DNA of 64,000 nt, taken from Paenibacillus wynnii (GTDB lineage: Bacteria; Bacillota; Bacilli; Paenibacillales; Paenibacillaceae). Below, piece by piece: positions 35,479 through 43,730 of this stretch. A program made the translations under genes and the position numbers. The stretch spans positions 1-64,000 of the forward strand of contig NZ_JAUSTK010000004.1 of the NCBI RefSeq assembly GCF_030812855.1, in the 5' to 3' direction. Below the pieces are notes generated by a model. The model saw only the letters and a list, made by a program, of their open reading frames with translations, did no database searches and was not told the origin of the DNA. Position 1 is the first letter of the stretch. Each line of letters starts with the position of its first letter.

Positions 35479-36348
35479 TTATTTTATTAAAATCTTCATC
35501 AGCTTATTATAAATAGGATTAACGATATAACCCGTTGGGTTGATCGAATACCTTTTACCTGTATTCAGCTGGTCGATCTTTTCTATATCATCGCCGGTCA
35601 GCTCAAAATCAAATATCTGGCTGTTTTCTTCTATTCGTTTTGGATTTGATGATTTTGGAATAATGATTACTCCCCGTTCCAAGTGCCAACGCAAGATGAC
35701 TTGAGCCACCGTTTTATGATATTGATCAGCGGTTTTTTTTAATTCCGGATGCTTCAGCAATGTTTTGTTCCCTTGACCTAGTGGACCCCAGGCCTCGTGC
35801 AAAATCTGATGTTCCTTGAGATAGTCATGCAGGTCATTTTGCGGAAATTCTGGATGAGTCTCAATCTGATTGATCATCGGGGAAATCTTGGAGTGTTTCA
35901 TTAGTTTTTCAAGGTGCTGAATCTCAAAATTCGCAACTCCAATTACCTTGATTTTGCCTTCAAAATATAATTCCTCCATGGCTTTCCACGTTTCTATATA
36001 GTTAGATGAGGCGAAATGGATTAAGTACATATCAAGGTAATCTACATTCAGCTTTTTAGTAGTTCGTTCAAAGGCCTTCTTAGTGGCTTCATAACCATGA
36101 TCCGTGTTCCAGACTTTAGACGTGATAAAAAATTGTTCACGAGGTATTTGACTATTCCGAATTTCTCTTCCTAAAGCTTCTTCATTCCCATATATTTTAG
36201 CGGTATCAAAATGCCGGTAACCTATTCTAATAGCCTCACTTATCGCTGTTTTAAACTCTACCTCTTTCGTAATTTTGTACACCCCAAAACCTAATTGGGG
36301 GATTTTGACCCCATTAATGGCTTCTACTACTTTAGAATCCAAATTCAT
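35479..36348 (-). CDS. aldo/keto reductase
   Basis: A 289-residue NADPH-dependent aldo/keto reductase. The catalytic tetrad is visible: Asp in IGYRHFDTAKIYGNEEALG, Lys in FFITSKVWNTDHGY, and His in DYLDMYLIHFASSNY. The cofactor region is GVIIIPKSSNPKRIEEN. This matches the YtbE/2,5-diketogluconate reductase group, which reduces aldehydes and methylglyoxal. Slightly unusual is the long C-terminal tail. An Rrf2 regulator lies upstream on the same strand. Confidence 0.94.
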   Translation of the reverse strand: MNLDSKVVEAINGVKIPQLGFGVYKITKEVEFKTAISEAIRIGYRHFDTAKIYGNEEALGREIRNSQIPREQFFITSKVWNTDHGYEATKKAFERTTKKLNVDYLDMYLIHFASSNYIETWKAMEELYFEGKIKVIGVANFEIQHLEKLMKHSKISPMINQIETHPEFPQNDLHDYLKEHQILHEAWGPLGQGNKTLLKHPELKKTADQYHKTVAQVILRWHLERGVIIIPKSSNPKRIEENSQIFDFELTGDDIEKIDQLNTGKRYSINPTGYIVNPIYNKLMKILIK

Positions 36349-36443
36349 TTGACTGCTCCTTTTTATAAAAATTATAAAACATACGGTATATTCTAAATAT
36401 ATATTATATATAGTTATATCAAAAAATAAAGTTAACCTTTTTC

Positions 36444-36860
36444 TTAATCCAATAAGTCGGTTAACTTTATTTCTTTTAAATGACTCTGCATGGCCATCTC
36501 GGCTGCTTGTAGACTATCGGCGATCTTTTGTTTGACTTCATCAACTTCTTTTCCCTGAAGTGTTACATCTGTATGGAGTTTGAACAAAGCCTTTCCAGGT
36601 TCAACGGCCAGAAAAACATCCAATATTGTAATCTCTGATAAAGGCCTTGCCAGCAGTATGCCGCCCTTAGCCCCTTCTTTGGCAATAGTCAGTCTAGCAT
36701 TGTTCAAGTTTCGGATGACTTTAACCGTTGTTGGAACAGGTATATTTAACTGCTCTGAAATTACCTTGGTAGATAAAAAGTTAAAACAGTGCTCCTCTGT
36801 AATACCGTGAATATAGAGTAATATGGAAATTCCCTGTGATAAGGCTGTAGAGTATGCCAT
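36444..36860 (-). CDS. Rrf2 family transcriptional regulator
   Basis: A 138-residue winged-helix regulator of the Rrf2 family. Motifs are TALSQGISILLYIHGI, STKVISEQLNIPVPTTVKVIRNLNNARLTIAKEGAKGGILLARPLSEITILDVFLAVEP. The cysteines that bind Fe-S in IscR or NsrR are absent from the expected loop (a single Cys near residue 25), so it belongs to the redox- or ligand-sensing YwnA-like branch. It precedes the aldo/keto reductase on the same strand and may regulate it. Confidence 0.9.
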   Translation of the reverse strand: MAYSTALSQGISILLYIHGITEEHCFNFLSTKVISEQLNIPVPTTVKVIRNLNNARLTIAKEGAKGGILLARPLSEITILDVFLAVEPGKALFKLHTDVTLQGKEVDEVKQKIADSLQAAEMAMQSHLKEIKLTDLLD

Positions 36861-36914
36861 TTTTAATTCATCCTATTCTAGACTATTAGCTTTTCTGGAT
36901 CGCTTCGATACGCT

Positions 36915-37220
36915 TTAAATGGTTTCTTTTTTCTCCATAGCCAGCATTTCAGTGATTTTTGATATCAGATCTTTGTTGACCTTACATAATAGAAATTTCC
37001 CTTTCTTCTCGGTTACAACAAGCTCCGCGTTTGCCAGTTCCTTGATATGATGTGAAATGGTCGGTGCACCGATATTCAGACAAGAGGCGATATCAGCGAC
37101 ACAAAGTCCGCCACTAGCTTCTATACTGGTCTCATGGGACTCGGCAATCTTGAGAAAGAGCTCCAATCGATTTTCATTAGAAAGGGCCTTGAAAATTTTA
37201 GCCATTTGTTTGATTTCCAA
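36915..37220 (-). CDS. ArsR/SmtB-type transcriptional repressor
   Basis: A 101-residue ArsR-family winged helix protein: MAKIFKALSNENRLELFLKI, CVADIASCLNIGAPTISHHIKELANAELVVTEKKGKFLLCKVN. The alpha-3 'ELCVCDL' metal site is replaced by GGLCVADIASCLN, with two cysteines that might sense redox state or metal. The TTG start follows an AGGGGGG site at good spacing. A palindromic operator lies about 30 bases upstream and a similar site lies before the neighbouring reductase gene. Confidence 0.9.
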   Translation of the reverse strand: MEIKQMAKIFKALSNENRLELFLKIAESHETSIEASGGLCVADIASCLNIGAPTISHHIKELANAELVVTEKKGKFLLCKVNKDLISKITEMLAMEKKETI

Positions 37221-37249
37221 TACAAGCCCCCCTAGTCAACTGTGTATCC

Positions 37250-37267
37250 ATTCGATATCTATCGAAT
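37250..37267. promoter_or_regulatory. candidate ArsR operator, autoregulatory
   Basis: ATTCGATA and TATCGAAT form a perfect 8-bp inverted repeat with a 2-base spacer, the typical size and AT-rich character of an ArsR-family operator. It lies between the reductase stop and the ArsR start. Confidence 0.6.
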
Positions 37268-37319
37268 TATTCTAGCTTACAAAAGAGGGCATGTCAATTC
37301 GAACAGTCCCCCTCTGCGG

Positions 37320-38261
37320 TTAAGTATAGGCAGTTGGGGGAACCTTTGTTAGCTGATCCCAATTAGGTGTCGGAATCTCCGCTTGTTGCTTCAATTCATT
37401 AAAAGCGACTAACAGCGCCGACATCTCGTCAGCACCCACCGCTTTATCACTCAAGAGAATTCTACCGACTGAGGTTAACAGTAGAATTTTCAATTCGGCG
37501 TAGAGCACTTTCCGTTTGTTACGGACCCATTGAACTTGACTTGCAGGCGTAACCGTAAACCCGAGGGTTTCAAGCACCTGAAAACCTTCATCTAACGCAT
37601 CAATGACTTGATACAGCAGCTTGCTGTCTTTAGCGGCCTTGCGCAGGTCGCCGTCATAGGAAGAACCTATGGAATTCATCGGCAGGATCATGACCATGTG
37701 ACTTTTCAGCCAAAGATCCATACTATCATTATAAGTAAGCTTATACTTCGCTTTAGCAAAAGCTTGATCAATTACCGGCCGCCAAGACAGCTTTTCCCCC
37801 AAACCGCCTATCACCATCTGCACTTTTGGACCGCGCACACTCACCATCCGACCATTCTCTCTCCATCCCGCATTCATTTGAAAAGCGAACGCTACTTTTT
37901 TCTCCACAGGACTGTTTGCCTGTAGATAATCTCTCATCTCACCAGGACTGGCGTTATTCCCCACAATCACAATATGCCTGCTCTGATTCGCTGCTAAAAC
38001 AGGTAATACCGCCTGGAAATCCGGATATTTCATCACGACAAAGATAAGATCATAGACATCCTCCGGCCGCAAAATATTAACGACATTCACTCTATCCACC
38101 GTAGTATGCAATTGAAAATAATGGCGGATCACATTCCCATCATTCCGAAGTTCTTCCAACCGCTTCCCTCTAGCAAGCATGGTCACCTCATTACCTCCAC
38201 TTGCAAGTACATGGGCCAGATAACTTCCCAACACCCCAGCACCGTAAATTAATACTTTCAT
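37320..38261 (-). CDS. ketopantoate reductase-like (ApbA/PanE family) dehydrogenase
   Basis: A 313-residue NADP-dependent dehydrogenase of the ApbA/PanE fold. The Rossmann motif VLIYGAGVLGSYLAHVLASGGNEVTMLARGKRLEEL starts the protein, followed by DVYDLIFVVMKYPDFQAVLP and VIVGNNASPGEMRDYL. Catalytic-site residues of true PanE (Lys in the KxxxN pattern) are less clear, so this is probably a paralogue of unknown substrate rather than the pantothenate enzyme. The frame opens seven codons earlier, but the ATG at 38261 has AGGAG at 8 bases. Co-directional with the ArsR gene. Confidence 0.85.
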   Translation of the reverse strand: MKVLIYGAGVLGSYLAHVLASGGNEVTMLARGKRLEELRNDGNVIRHYFQLHTTVDRVNVVNILRPEDVYDLIFVVMKYPDFQAVLPVLAANQSRHIVIVGNNASPGEMRDYLQANSPVEKKVAFAFQMNAGWRENGRMVSVRGPKVQMVIGGLGEKLSWRPVIDQAFAKAKYKLTYNDSMDLWLKSHMVMILPMNSIGSSYDGDLRKAAKDSKLLYQVIDALDEGFQVLETLGFTVTPASQVQWVRNKRKVLYAELKILLLTSVGRILLSDKAVGADEMSALLVAFNELKQQAEIPTPNWDQLTKVPPTAYT

Positions 38262-38309
38262 ACAATCAACTCCTGCTTTCATTGTTATGAGATTATAATG
38301 ATATTACAC

Positions 38310-38327
38310 TTCGATAACTTTCGAATT
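38310..38327. promoter_or_regulatory. candidate ArsR operator upstream of the PanE-like gene
   Basis: TTCGATA-ACT-TTCGAA resembles the inverted repeat at 37250, at the expected promoter position about 50 bases before the reductase start. This would place both genes under the same repressor. Confidence 0.45.
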
Positions 38328-38418
38328 GATTATATGTTAGTGACCCGATAATGTCAATTTATAACGATTCTCCAATATACTTTCCGGGGAACTCACAATC
38401 AGCAGGAGCGCAAACACG

Positions 38419-38454
38419 AAAAGACACTAACGGTTATTGGTTAGTGTCTCTTTT
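38419..38454. repeat. GACACTAAC hairpin, copy 4
   Basis: AAAAGACACTAACGG/TTAGTGTCTCTTTT with a GGTTATT-type loop. No DUF255 fragment is recognised beside it. Confidence 0.8.
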
Positions 38455-38589
38455 CGGTATAGTGTTATTTAAATATTTTTTTCTTAAATAGGATGAAGAA
38501 GTTCGCATTGACTTTATCTTTCCATGTTGACTATCAAGTTCCTTGAGTGCTCCGCAACCCATTAATACGTTCACCATAGTTTCGCACAG

Positions 38590-39140
38590 CTAGTCCATCT
38601 CTAACTTATGGAAATTATAGAAGTTCGATACCTTAGAAAAAAAGACCGAACCTAAGATACTACTGTTTATTCCTTGAATATCCTTCATAAAATTAATTGT
38701 TTTAATTCTTATCTCATAATTCAACTCGCTTAATACTAAGATATCATTATCAACTTGTATTTCTAACCAAGTCCAAGAGTTTTCAACATATTTTAAGGCT
38801 ATGTAATCATGTGAATTTATAGAATTATAAACATCAATAAGTAAATCAAAGTGTGTTAGTAGCAGTTCAGAAAATATCCTCTTAGCTGATAAAGGCATAT
38901 CCATAGATCTGATGCCATTCATTATCAATGCGATTACGAATACATTCATCCACAAGTACCATATCACTTCCCCAAAAATACTTACCATGTAAGCACTCGC
39001 CAGTTTGTTGATTCTTTTCAACGAGTTTCTGAATCTTCAAACGTTACTATTGCATCGATATTCCCATCATGTATATTCCATTCCCATTACCCCACTGTTC
39101 AGCTTCAATCCAAATTGAGTACTTCAATAATAATTTAGTT
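38590..39140 (-). pseudogene. frameshifted composite remnant of one or two hypothetical genes
   Basis: Several minus-strand frames are alternately protein-like. Upstream pieces read SIWIEAEQWG, NIHDGNIDAIVTFEDSETR and TGECLHGKYFWGSD, MVLVDECIRNRIDN, together a pattern of a hypothetical protein widespread in Bacillus and Paenibacillus. A stop then follows. Another frame continues SAKRIFSELLLTHFDLLIDVYNSINSHDY, ending EMD. The frame 38590-39021 that remains open crosses both and starts in the wrong phase for the first part. At least two indels have broken this region. Confidence 0.65.
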
Positions 39141-39141
39141 A

Positions 39142-39744
39142 CTACCTCGGGTTCGCCCAAATAAGATGAACCATGTTAAGCCAGTAGCTTTCCACCTTAT
39201 TGATTTTGAGACCTGACTCTCTGATCAGTCCTACAATGTTCCTGGTATGGTGACATCCATAGGCACGATATAAAAGCGGATTAAGTGCTTTTTGGACAGC
39301 GGAAACCGCAAGGTTAGAGCTGATCCCATGCTCCATGAAAAGGATTTGCCCATTCGGTCTACACCACCGATTGATTTTATCTAACACCATTTTTGGATTA
39401 TCATAACTGCAAAATGATAACGTAGATACAATAGTATCGAACGATTGATCGGAAAAGTTCATTTCTTCAATATCAGAACAAATAAAATCAACTTCAATAT
39501 GATGATGTTTTGCCGCACTTTTTGCTTTCTCAAGCATCGCCTCACTAAAGTCAGCCGCTGTAACCTTTATCCCGGAAGGATAAAATGGGAAATTCGCACC
39601 TGCCCCCACTGCCAATTCAAGCACATCGCCCTTCGCATGACTTAAAAGATTTTGACGCCAACGTTTTTGTTTTGGGCCTTCTCTTTTTTTCTCATATAAG
39701 GTTGCTTGCTTATCAAAGATACGTATTAACTCCTTCTTCTTCAC
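39142..39744 (-). CDS. class I SAM-dependent methyltransferase
   Basis: A 200-residue methyltransferase. Motif I VLELAVGAGANFPFYP, motif II VTAADFSEAMLEKAK, and the acidic-loop segment VDFICSDIEEMNFSDQSFDTIVSTLSFCSYDNP are clear. The C-terminal RPNGQILFMEHG and NPLLYRAYGCHHTRNIVGLI resemble the phospholipid-like/UbiE-type methyltransferases of Bacillota (LysM-less). The substrate is unknown. A fragment of its 3' end recurs at about 50632-50685. GGTGGGAG precedes the ATG. Confidence 0.9.
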   Translation of the reverse strand: MKKKELIRIFDKQATLYEKKREGPKQKRWRQNLLSHAKGDVLELAVGAGANFPFYPSGIKVTAADFSEAMLEKAKSAAKHHHIEVDFICSDIEEMNFSDQSFDTIVSTLSFCSYDNPKMVLDKINRWCRPNGQILFMEHGISSNLAVSAVQKALNPLLYRAYGCHHTRNIVGLIRESGLKINKVESYWLNMVHLIWANPR

Positions 39745-39889
39745 CTATCTCCCACCTTACAATGTAGTAAATATCGAACTAATCTTCTATAACTATTATA
39801 AGTTCCAATTCCAATTTCACTACTATTTTTTACAATTTAAACCTTTTCTCTATCCTACCTATCGACTAGACGCTTTCACAGAAGGAGAT

Positions 39890-40055
39890 GGTTGCATTAG
39901 TGCAATCGTTACAAAAAAGTACAGAGTATTTCATATATACTTGGCCGAGGTTCGAAAAAGAATGATTTCAGGTTCATCGAGAGATTAATGGAATAAAGAT
40001 AAGAGAATGAAACGGAAATTGAATTGGGAATGTAACGAGAACACTAAGATTAAAC
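39890..40055. repeat. dispersed repeat segment, copy 2
   Basis: Similar to 34945-35113 over about 165 bases (TTAGTGCAAT, YTWPRFEKE-stop frame, GAATGAAACGGAAATTGAATTGG). It runs directly into the type B DUF255 fragment at 40056. Confidence 0.75.
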
Positions 40056-40192
40056 GAGTGGAATTTACCGACGTGCCACCAATGGCAGGTTGACTATTCC
40101 ACCACTACAAATACCCAACAGATAAGAAAATAGGTTTATTTTCTCTTCTCGCGGTATCAAACGCTTCTTCACTCCACGCATACCAGTTAGTT
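40056..40192 (-). pseudogene. decayed DUF255 fragment, copy 5 (type B)
   Basis: The minus strand encodes [26 protein letters not shown] then stop. In a shifted frame it continues with CHWWHVGKF, the CHWCHVxE/R motif of DUF255 with one cysteine lost. It is most similar to copy 3. The gene start and everything after the motif are missing. Confidence 0.8.
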
Positions 40193-40565
40193 AGTTTACC
40201 CAAATGGTTGGGGAAAATCGCAGGGAGATAGCACAGCTTTAAACGTGAAAATTAAGGTTTATTCTTCCCGCTGTTTATTGAGTGTCCGTATGCACATACT
40301 AAAAAGGGGATTAGGAAGTAAGCCGTATCTGGAAGTACTCTTGCATCTCTAACGGCTATCTCAGGCAACCAGATACATCAAAGCAAGCACTGCAATTCCA
40401 GCCAGAAAAATTCATTCATTTAAAACACCTCACTCATTTAATGACAACATGATTTAATCATATGATATATTGTTTTACAATAAATTAGTAATGTTTTTTA
40501 TTATATTATTATTGTTATTATTATATCCTTTTTATTTACTTACACTAAAATGTTAAATTTACAAC
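40193..40565. other. 370-base intergenic stretch
   Basis: No intact gene. A short minus-strand frame IFLAGIAVLALMYLVA (about 40366-40416) looks like a small transmembrane peptide but its start is blocked by a stop. The rest (40440-40560) is very AT-rich and probably holds the end of the amidase transcript. Confidence 0.35.
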
Positions 40566-41846
40566 TTATTTAGATAACAAACTACGTTCTATTTCCTTTG
40601 TCCAATATAATAGGGCTTCATCATTCCCATGACTATCAATACATTGGAAACCTAAAGGCATGCCATCAATTTTAGCTACGGGTATACTTATCGTTGGAAG
40701 TCCTGCGTAAGACCAGACTGCTGTCATCCCTGCCCAACCTGTCTTTTCAAAACCTTTTGGTGCTACTCCTCCTTGAGCGGGTGAAACCCATAAGTCAATG
40801 CCATTTTTTATTTTGGTATTTTCCAAATCAATTCTTAAATTCAATTGTCCAGCACGGTATTGTTCTAATTCCTCAGAAGGCACAGATTGACCGTTTTTAA
40901 TGGCCTCCCTTACTGAAGAGCCATACAGATGCTCATACTTTCGGAACCAGATTTCGTGAACCTGCGCCATCTCGGCTTGTACCATTTTAATCATTGCATC
41001 ACCAGCTATGAAGGAATCATCCCAGGGCATATCTACATTGCGAATGGTATACCCAGCTTGCTCCAATAATTTAAGCTGATTTTCGAAAGCACCTCTAACC
41101 TCATCGCACATAAAATTCATATACATACCACTTGGAACACCAAGAATAGGTTTTTTATCTGAATGGAAGGATCGCCAATTAGGAATTAAATGAGAACTTG
41201 CATATTGCATACTTTCTATGTCCTGTGTGAAAAATCCGATTGTGTCAAAGGATGGCGACAGTAAAATAACCCCATCTAATGCAACACGAGCATAACTTGG
41301 TTTAAAGCCAACCACTCCACAAAATGAGGCAGGAGCAATGACAGAACGAAGTGTCTGAGTGCCCACTGCTATGGGACATATTCCAGCGGCCACAGAAGCA
41401 GCTGAACCAGCGCTTGAGCCGCCAGATGTATGATCAATATTATGTGGATTGCGGGTAGGTATTACGCTATGATAAGCAAATTCTTCTGTAACAGTTTTCC
41501 CTACAAATACTGCCCCCATTGATCGAAGATTTGAAATAAAGGATCCTTCGCTCATTGTCAAAACATCAGAGGGCAGTTTGGAACCTGCCCGAGTTAGAAA
41601 ACCATTAACGTGCATCAAATCCTTAATTGCAAAAGGTATGCCAAAAAAAGCGGGTCTATTATCTTGATGGGGGAACTTCTCCAATAAACAGTTCGCATCA
41701 TTAAAAAAGCGTGCTTCCAAATTTTCCTCTGGAATAAAAGCGTTTATGTATGGTTCAACTTTAGAGTAACGTTTATACAAATGGGTCAAATTTTCAGTTA
41801 ATGAACCTTTATTTATGTCCACTAAAGATGCATGCTGAAGATACAA
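40566..41846 (-). CDS. amidase signature family enzyme
   Basis: A 426-residue amidase-signature hydrolase. The catalytic lysine is in FAIKDLMHVNGFLTRAGSK, and the Ser-rich signature GGSSAGSAASVAAGICPIAVGTQTLRSVIAPASFCGVVGFKPSYARV carries the cis-Ser and nucleophile Ser residues of the Ser-Ser-Lys triad. In most family members the segment reads GTDTGGSxRxPA, so the GTQTLRSVIAPA variant is slightly divergent. The C terminus GLPTISIPVAKIDGMPLGFQCI is typical. It hydrolyses an amide of unknown identity. The gene stands alone on the minus strand. Confidence 0.93.
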   Translation of the reverse strand: MYLQHASLVDINKGSLTENLTHLYKRYSKVEPYINAFIPEENLEARFFNDANCLLEKFPHQDNRPAFFGIPFAIKDLMHVNGFLTRAGSKLPSDVLTMSEGSFISNLRSMGAVFVGKTVTEEFAYHSVIPTRNPHNIDHTSGGSSAGSAASVAAGICPIAVGTQTLRSVIAPASFCGVVGFKPSYARVALDGVILLSPSFDTIGFFTQDIESMQYASSHLIPNWRSFHSDKKPILGVPSGMYMNFMCDEVRGAFENQLKLLEQAGYTIRNVDMPWDDSFIAGDAMIKMVQAEMAQVHEIWFRKYEHLYGSSVREAIKNGQSVPSEELEQYRAGQLNLRIDLENTKIKNGIDLWVSPAQGGVAPKGFEKTGWAGMTAVWSYAGLPTISIPVAKIDGMPLGFQCIDSHGNDEALLYWTKEIERSLLSK

Positions 41847-42075
41847 TGATAACCCCTCCTAAAATGTGGTTTTCAGGGTTATTTTACCATATTTAAGATG
41901 GAAATCGTAGCTTTTTAAAAAGGGTATTTTATTTACCGATTGATACGATGTGGCTATAGCAATAATTAATAGTGTCTAGTTAGGGTAAGATCTAAAAGGA
42001 TGAATTAAGGTGGAGGACAGGAGTTGAGGGATGGAGATTAAGAAAGAAACTACATTTTTGGTACTCCTTTTAAAT

Positions 42076-42100
42076 GAGTGGAATTCACCGACGTGCCATC
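42076..42100 (-). pseudogene. minimal DUF255 remnant, copy 6
   Basis: Only the conserved GGCACGTCGGTGAATTCCAC block, equivalent to WHV...FHS in the other copies, survives here. A variant hairpin (GACACTACC) follows at 42112, matching the arrangement of the other copies with nearly everything between deleted. Confidence 0.6.
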
Positions 42101-42111
42101 TTTCTGGAAGA

Positions 42112-42140
42112 AAAAAAGACACTACCTAGGGGTAGTATCT
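42112..42140. repeat. GACACTAAC-type hairpin, copy 5 (variant)
   Basis: GACACTACCTAG and the following GGGTAGTATCTG form a variant of the repeated hairpin, next to the smallest DUF255 remnant. It is also just downstream of the PTS gene. Confidence 0.6.
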
Positions 42141-42207
42141 GAGCGTATGTTGCACGTAGGTAATGCAGACTGGAGCTTTTTTGAGCGAGAAATTCAATTT
42201 CCGACAT

Positions 42208-43329
42208 CTACTCGTTTACTGAATGTTCGGCAGGATCCAAAGCCAGTTTTAATGGCAGGGTTGCAACAAAAGATAGGACTAATCCCGTCGCGCAGGCGAT
42301 AAGGAAGCCGCTGAATCCGTCCCCCAAATAAGCCGGCAAGGTTGCCAATCCAGGGAAGGCGAAAGAAATCGCAGCCGAGTGAAAGATTCCAGCGATTCCA
42401 CCGCCAACGGCTCCGGCACAGCAAACGACAACCATCGGCTTACGCAAGGGGAGATTCACACCAAACATCGCGGGCTCTGTGACACCGAATAATGCTGAAA
42501 TCGATGCGGATAATGACAGAGTTTTAAACTTTTTATCCTTGGCTTTAAAGAAAACCGCCAATGACGCTCCTGCCTGGGCGAAAGCAGCCGGACCCATCAA
42601 GGCTAAAATCGTATCCGAACCATTGATTGTAATATTGTTTATAGCAAGCGGCACCAAACTCCAGTGTAGTCCAAATATGACCATCACCTGGATGGCCCCC
42701 CCTAGAGCTATTCCCGCACCGACCGGACTGAGATTATACACAAAGCTATATCCTTTTGCGAGCGCATCCCCCACGACCATACCCATTGGACCAAAGACCA
42801 ATAGTGTAATGGATGAGACTATAATTATTGAAAATAAGGGGGTGAAGAAGCCTCGGATAACTTCGGGTAAAACTTTAAAACAGAATCTTTCGATATATAG
42901 CAGCAAGCCCGTCGCCAGAAGAATAGGAATCGCGCTGGCTGGATATGTAACAGGGGTAATACTTAGCCCAAAGAAGTTAATCGTTTGATCGTCTCCAAAG
43001 AGAGTGCTAAGACTGGGGTGCAACAGCACTCCGGCAATGACTACGGCGCTAAATGGGTTTGCCCCGAATTTTTTAGCCGATGTAAATGCCAGAAGAACGG
43101 GAAGATAATAAAACAGACTGTCAGCCATCGCATTCAGCACCAAATAGGTACCTTCCTTATTGTTTAACAGATCTAATGCTACTGCGGCAGCCAACAAACC
43201 CTTCATAATTCCCGCCGCGCTCAAAATATTCACCAGTGGAAGAAAGATACCGGAAATCCCATCTATAATGATATTAACGATTTTCTTCCGGGGCTGCTTG
43301 ACTGAAAAAACTTGATTTTCAACTTCCAT
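42208..43329 (-). CDS. PTS transporter subunit IIC, glucose/beta-glucoside family, lacking IIB
   Basis: A 373-residue integral membrane permease with about ten helices. The EIIC signature GVTEPAMFGVNLPLRKPM (related to GITEPAIYG of BglP/PtsG-type IIC domains) and the conserved HWSLVPLAINNI are present. In BglP- or SacP-type transporters an N-terminal IIB domain with CxxR-type phosphorylated cysteine and often a C-terminal IIA are fused. Here the protein begins right at the IIC domain, so phosphorylation would require another protein. The ATG follows GTAGGAGG. Substrate unknown. Confidence 0.88.
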   Translation of the reverse strand: MEVENQVFSVKQPRKKIVNIIIDGISGIFLPLVNILSAAGIMKGLLAAAVALDLLNNKEGTYLVLNAMADSLFYYLPVLLAFTSAKKFGANPFSAVVIAGVLLHPSLSTLFGDDQTINFFGLSITPVTYPASAIPILLATGLLLYIERFCFKVLPEVIRGFFTPLFSIIIVSSITLLVFGPMGMVVGDALAKGYSFVYNLSPVGAGIALGGAIQVMVIFGLHWSLVPLAINNITINGSDTILALMGPAAFAQAGASLAVFFKAKDKKFKTLSLSASISALFGVTEPAMFGVNLPLRKPMVVVCCAGAVGGGIAGIFHSAAISFAFPGLATLPAYLGDGFSGFLIACATGLVLSFVATLPLKLALDPAEHSVNE

Positions 43330-43338
43330 AAGTACCTC

Positions 43339-43557
43339 CTACATTCCCAACAAATTAGCGGGCAAGGCACCCGCCCCGACCATACAATCAAAGACTACTA
43401 TATCATAGAAAATATCTTTGTAGCGGATAAGACATTGTGTAAGTAGGGTATGCGATAATCTAATGCTATTCTTTAGAATGCTTCCATAAGATTGAAACTC
43501 ACTTGGTGTATGGTGTATAAACGTTTGTAAGTGGTAGGCATTGAAATTTATAAGCAT
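43339..43557 (-). other. short open frame upstream of the PTS IIC gene, status uncertain
   Basis: A 72-residue frame ending six bases before the IIC ribosome binding site. It reads MLINFNAYHLQTFIHHTPSEF and ends GAGALPANLLGM. No ribosome binding site precedes it and no family was recognised. It may be the degenerate tail of an upstream PTS gene. Low confidence. Confidence 0.25.
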
Positions 43558-43730
43558 GAAATCATGAATGATGTGAGATAAAGCTTTTTATAAATTTCTG
43601 ACGACAAGATAATCCGCCTGCTATAAAATTCGCCTTATAACAACGGTGTTTGAATCCTCGCCGTCATCCAATGAGAACACCTTCAACAGCGGAGGTGTAT
43701 TATTTTCAGACTGATTCAACAAGAGAAAAG

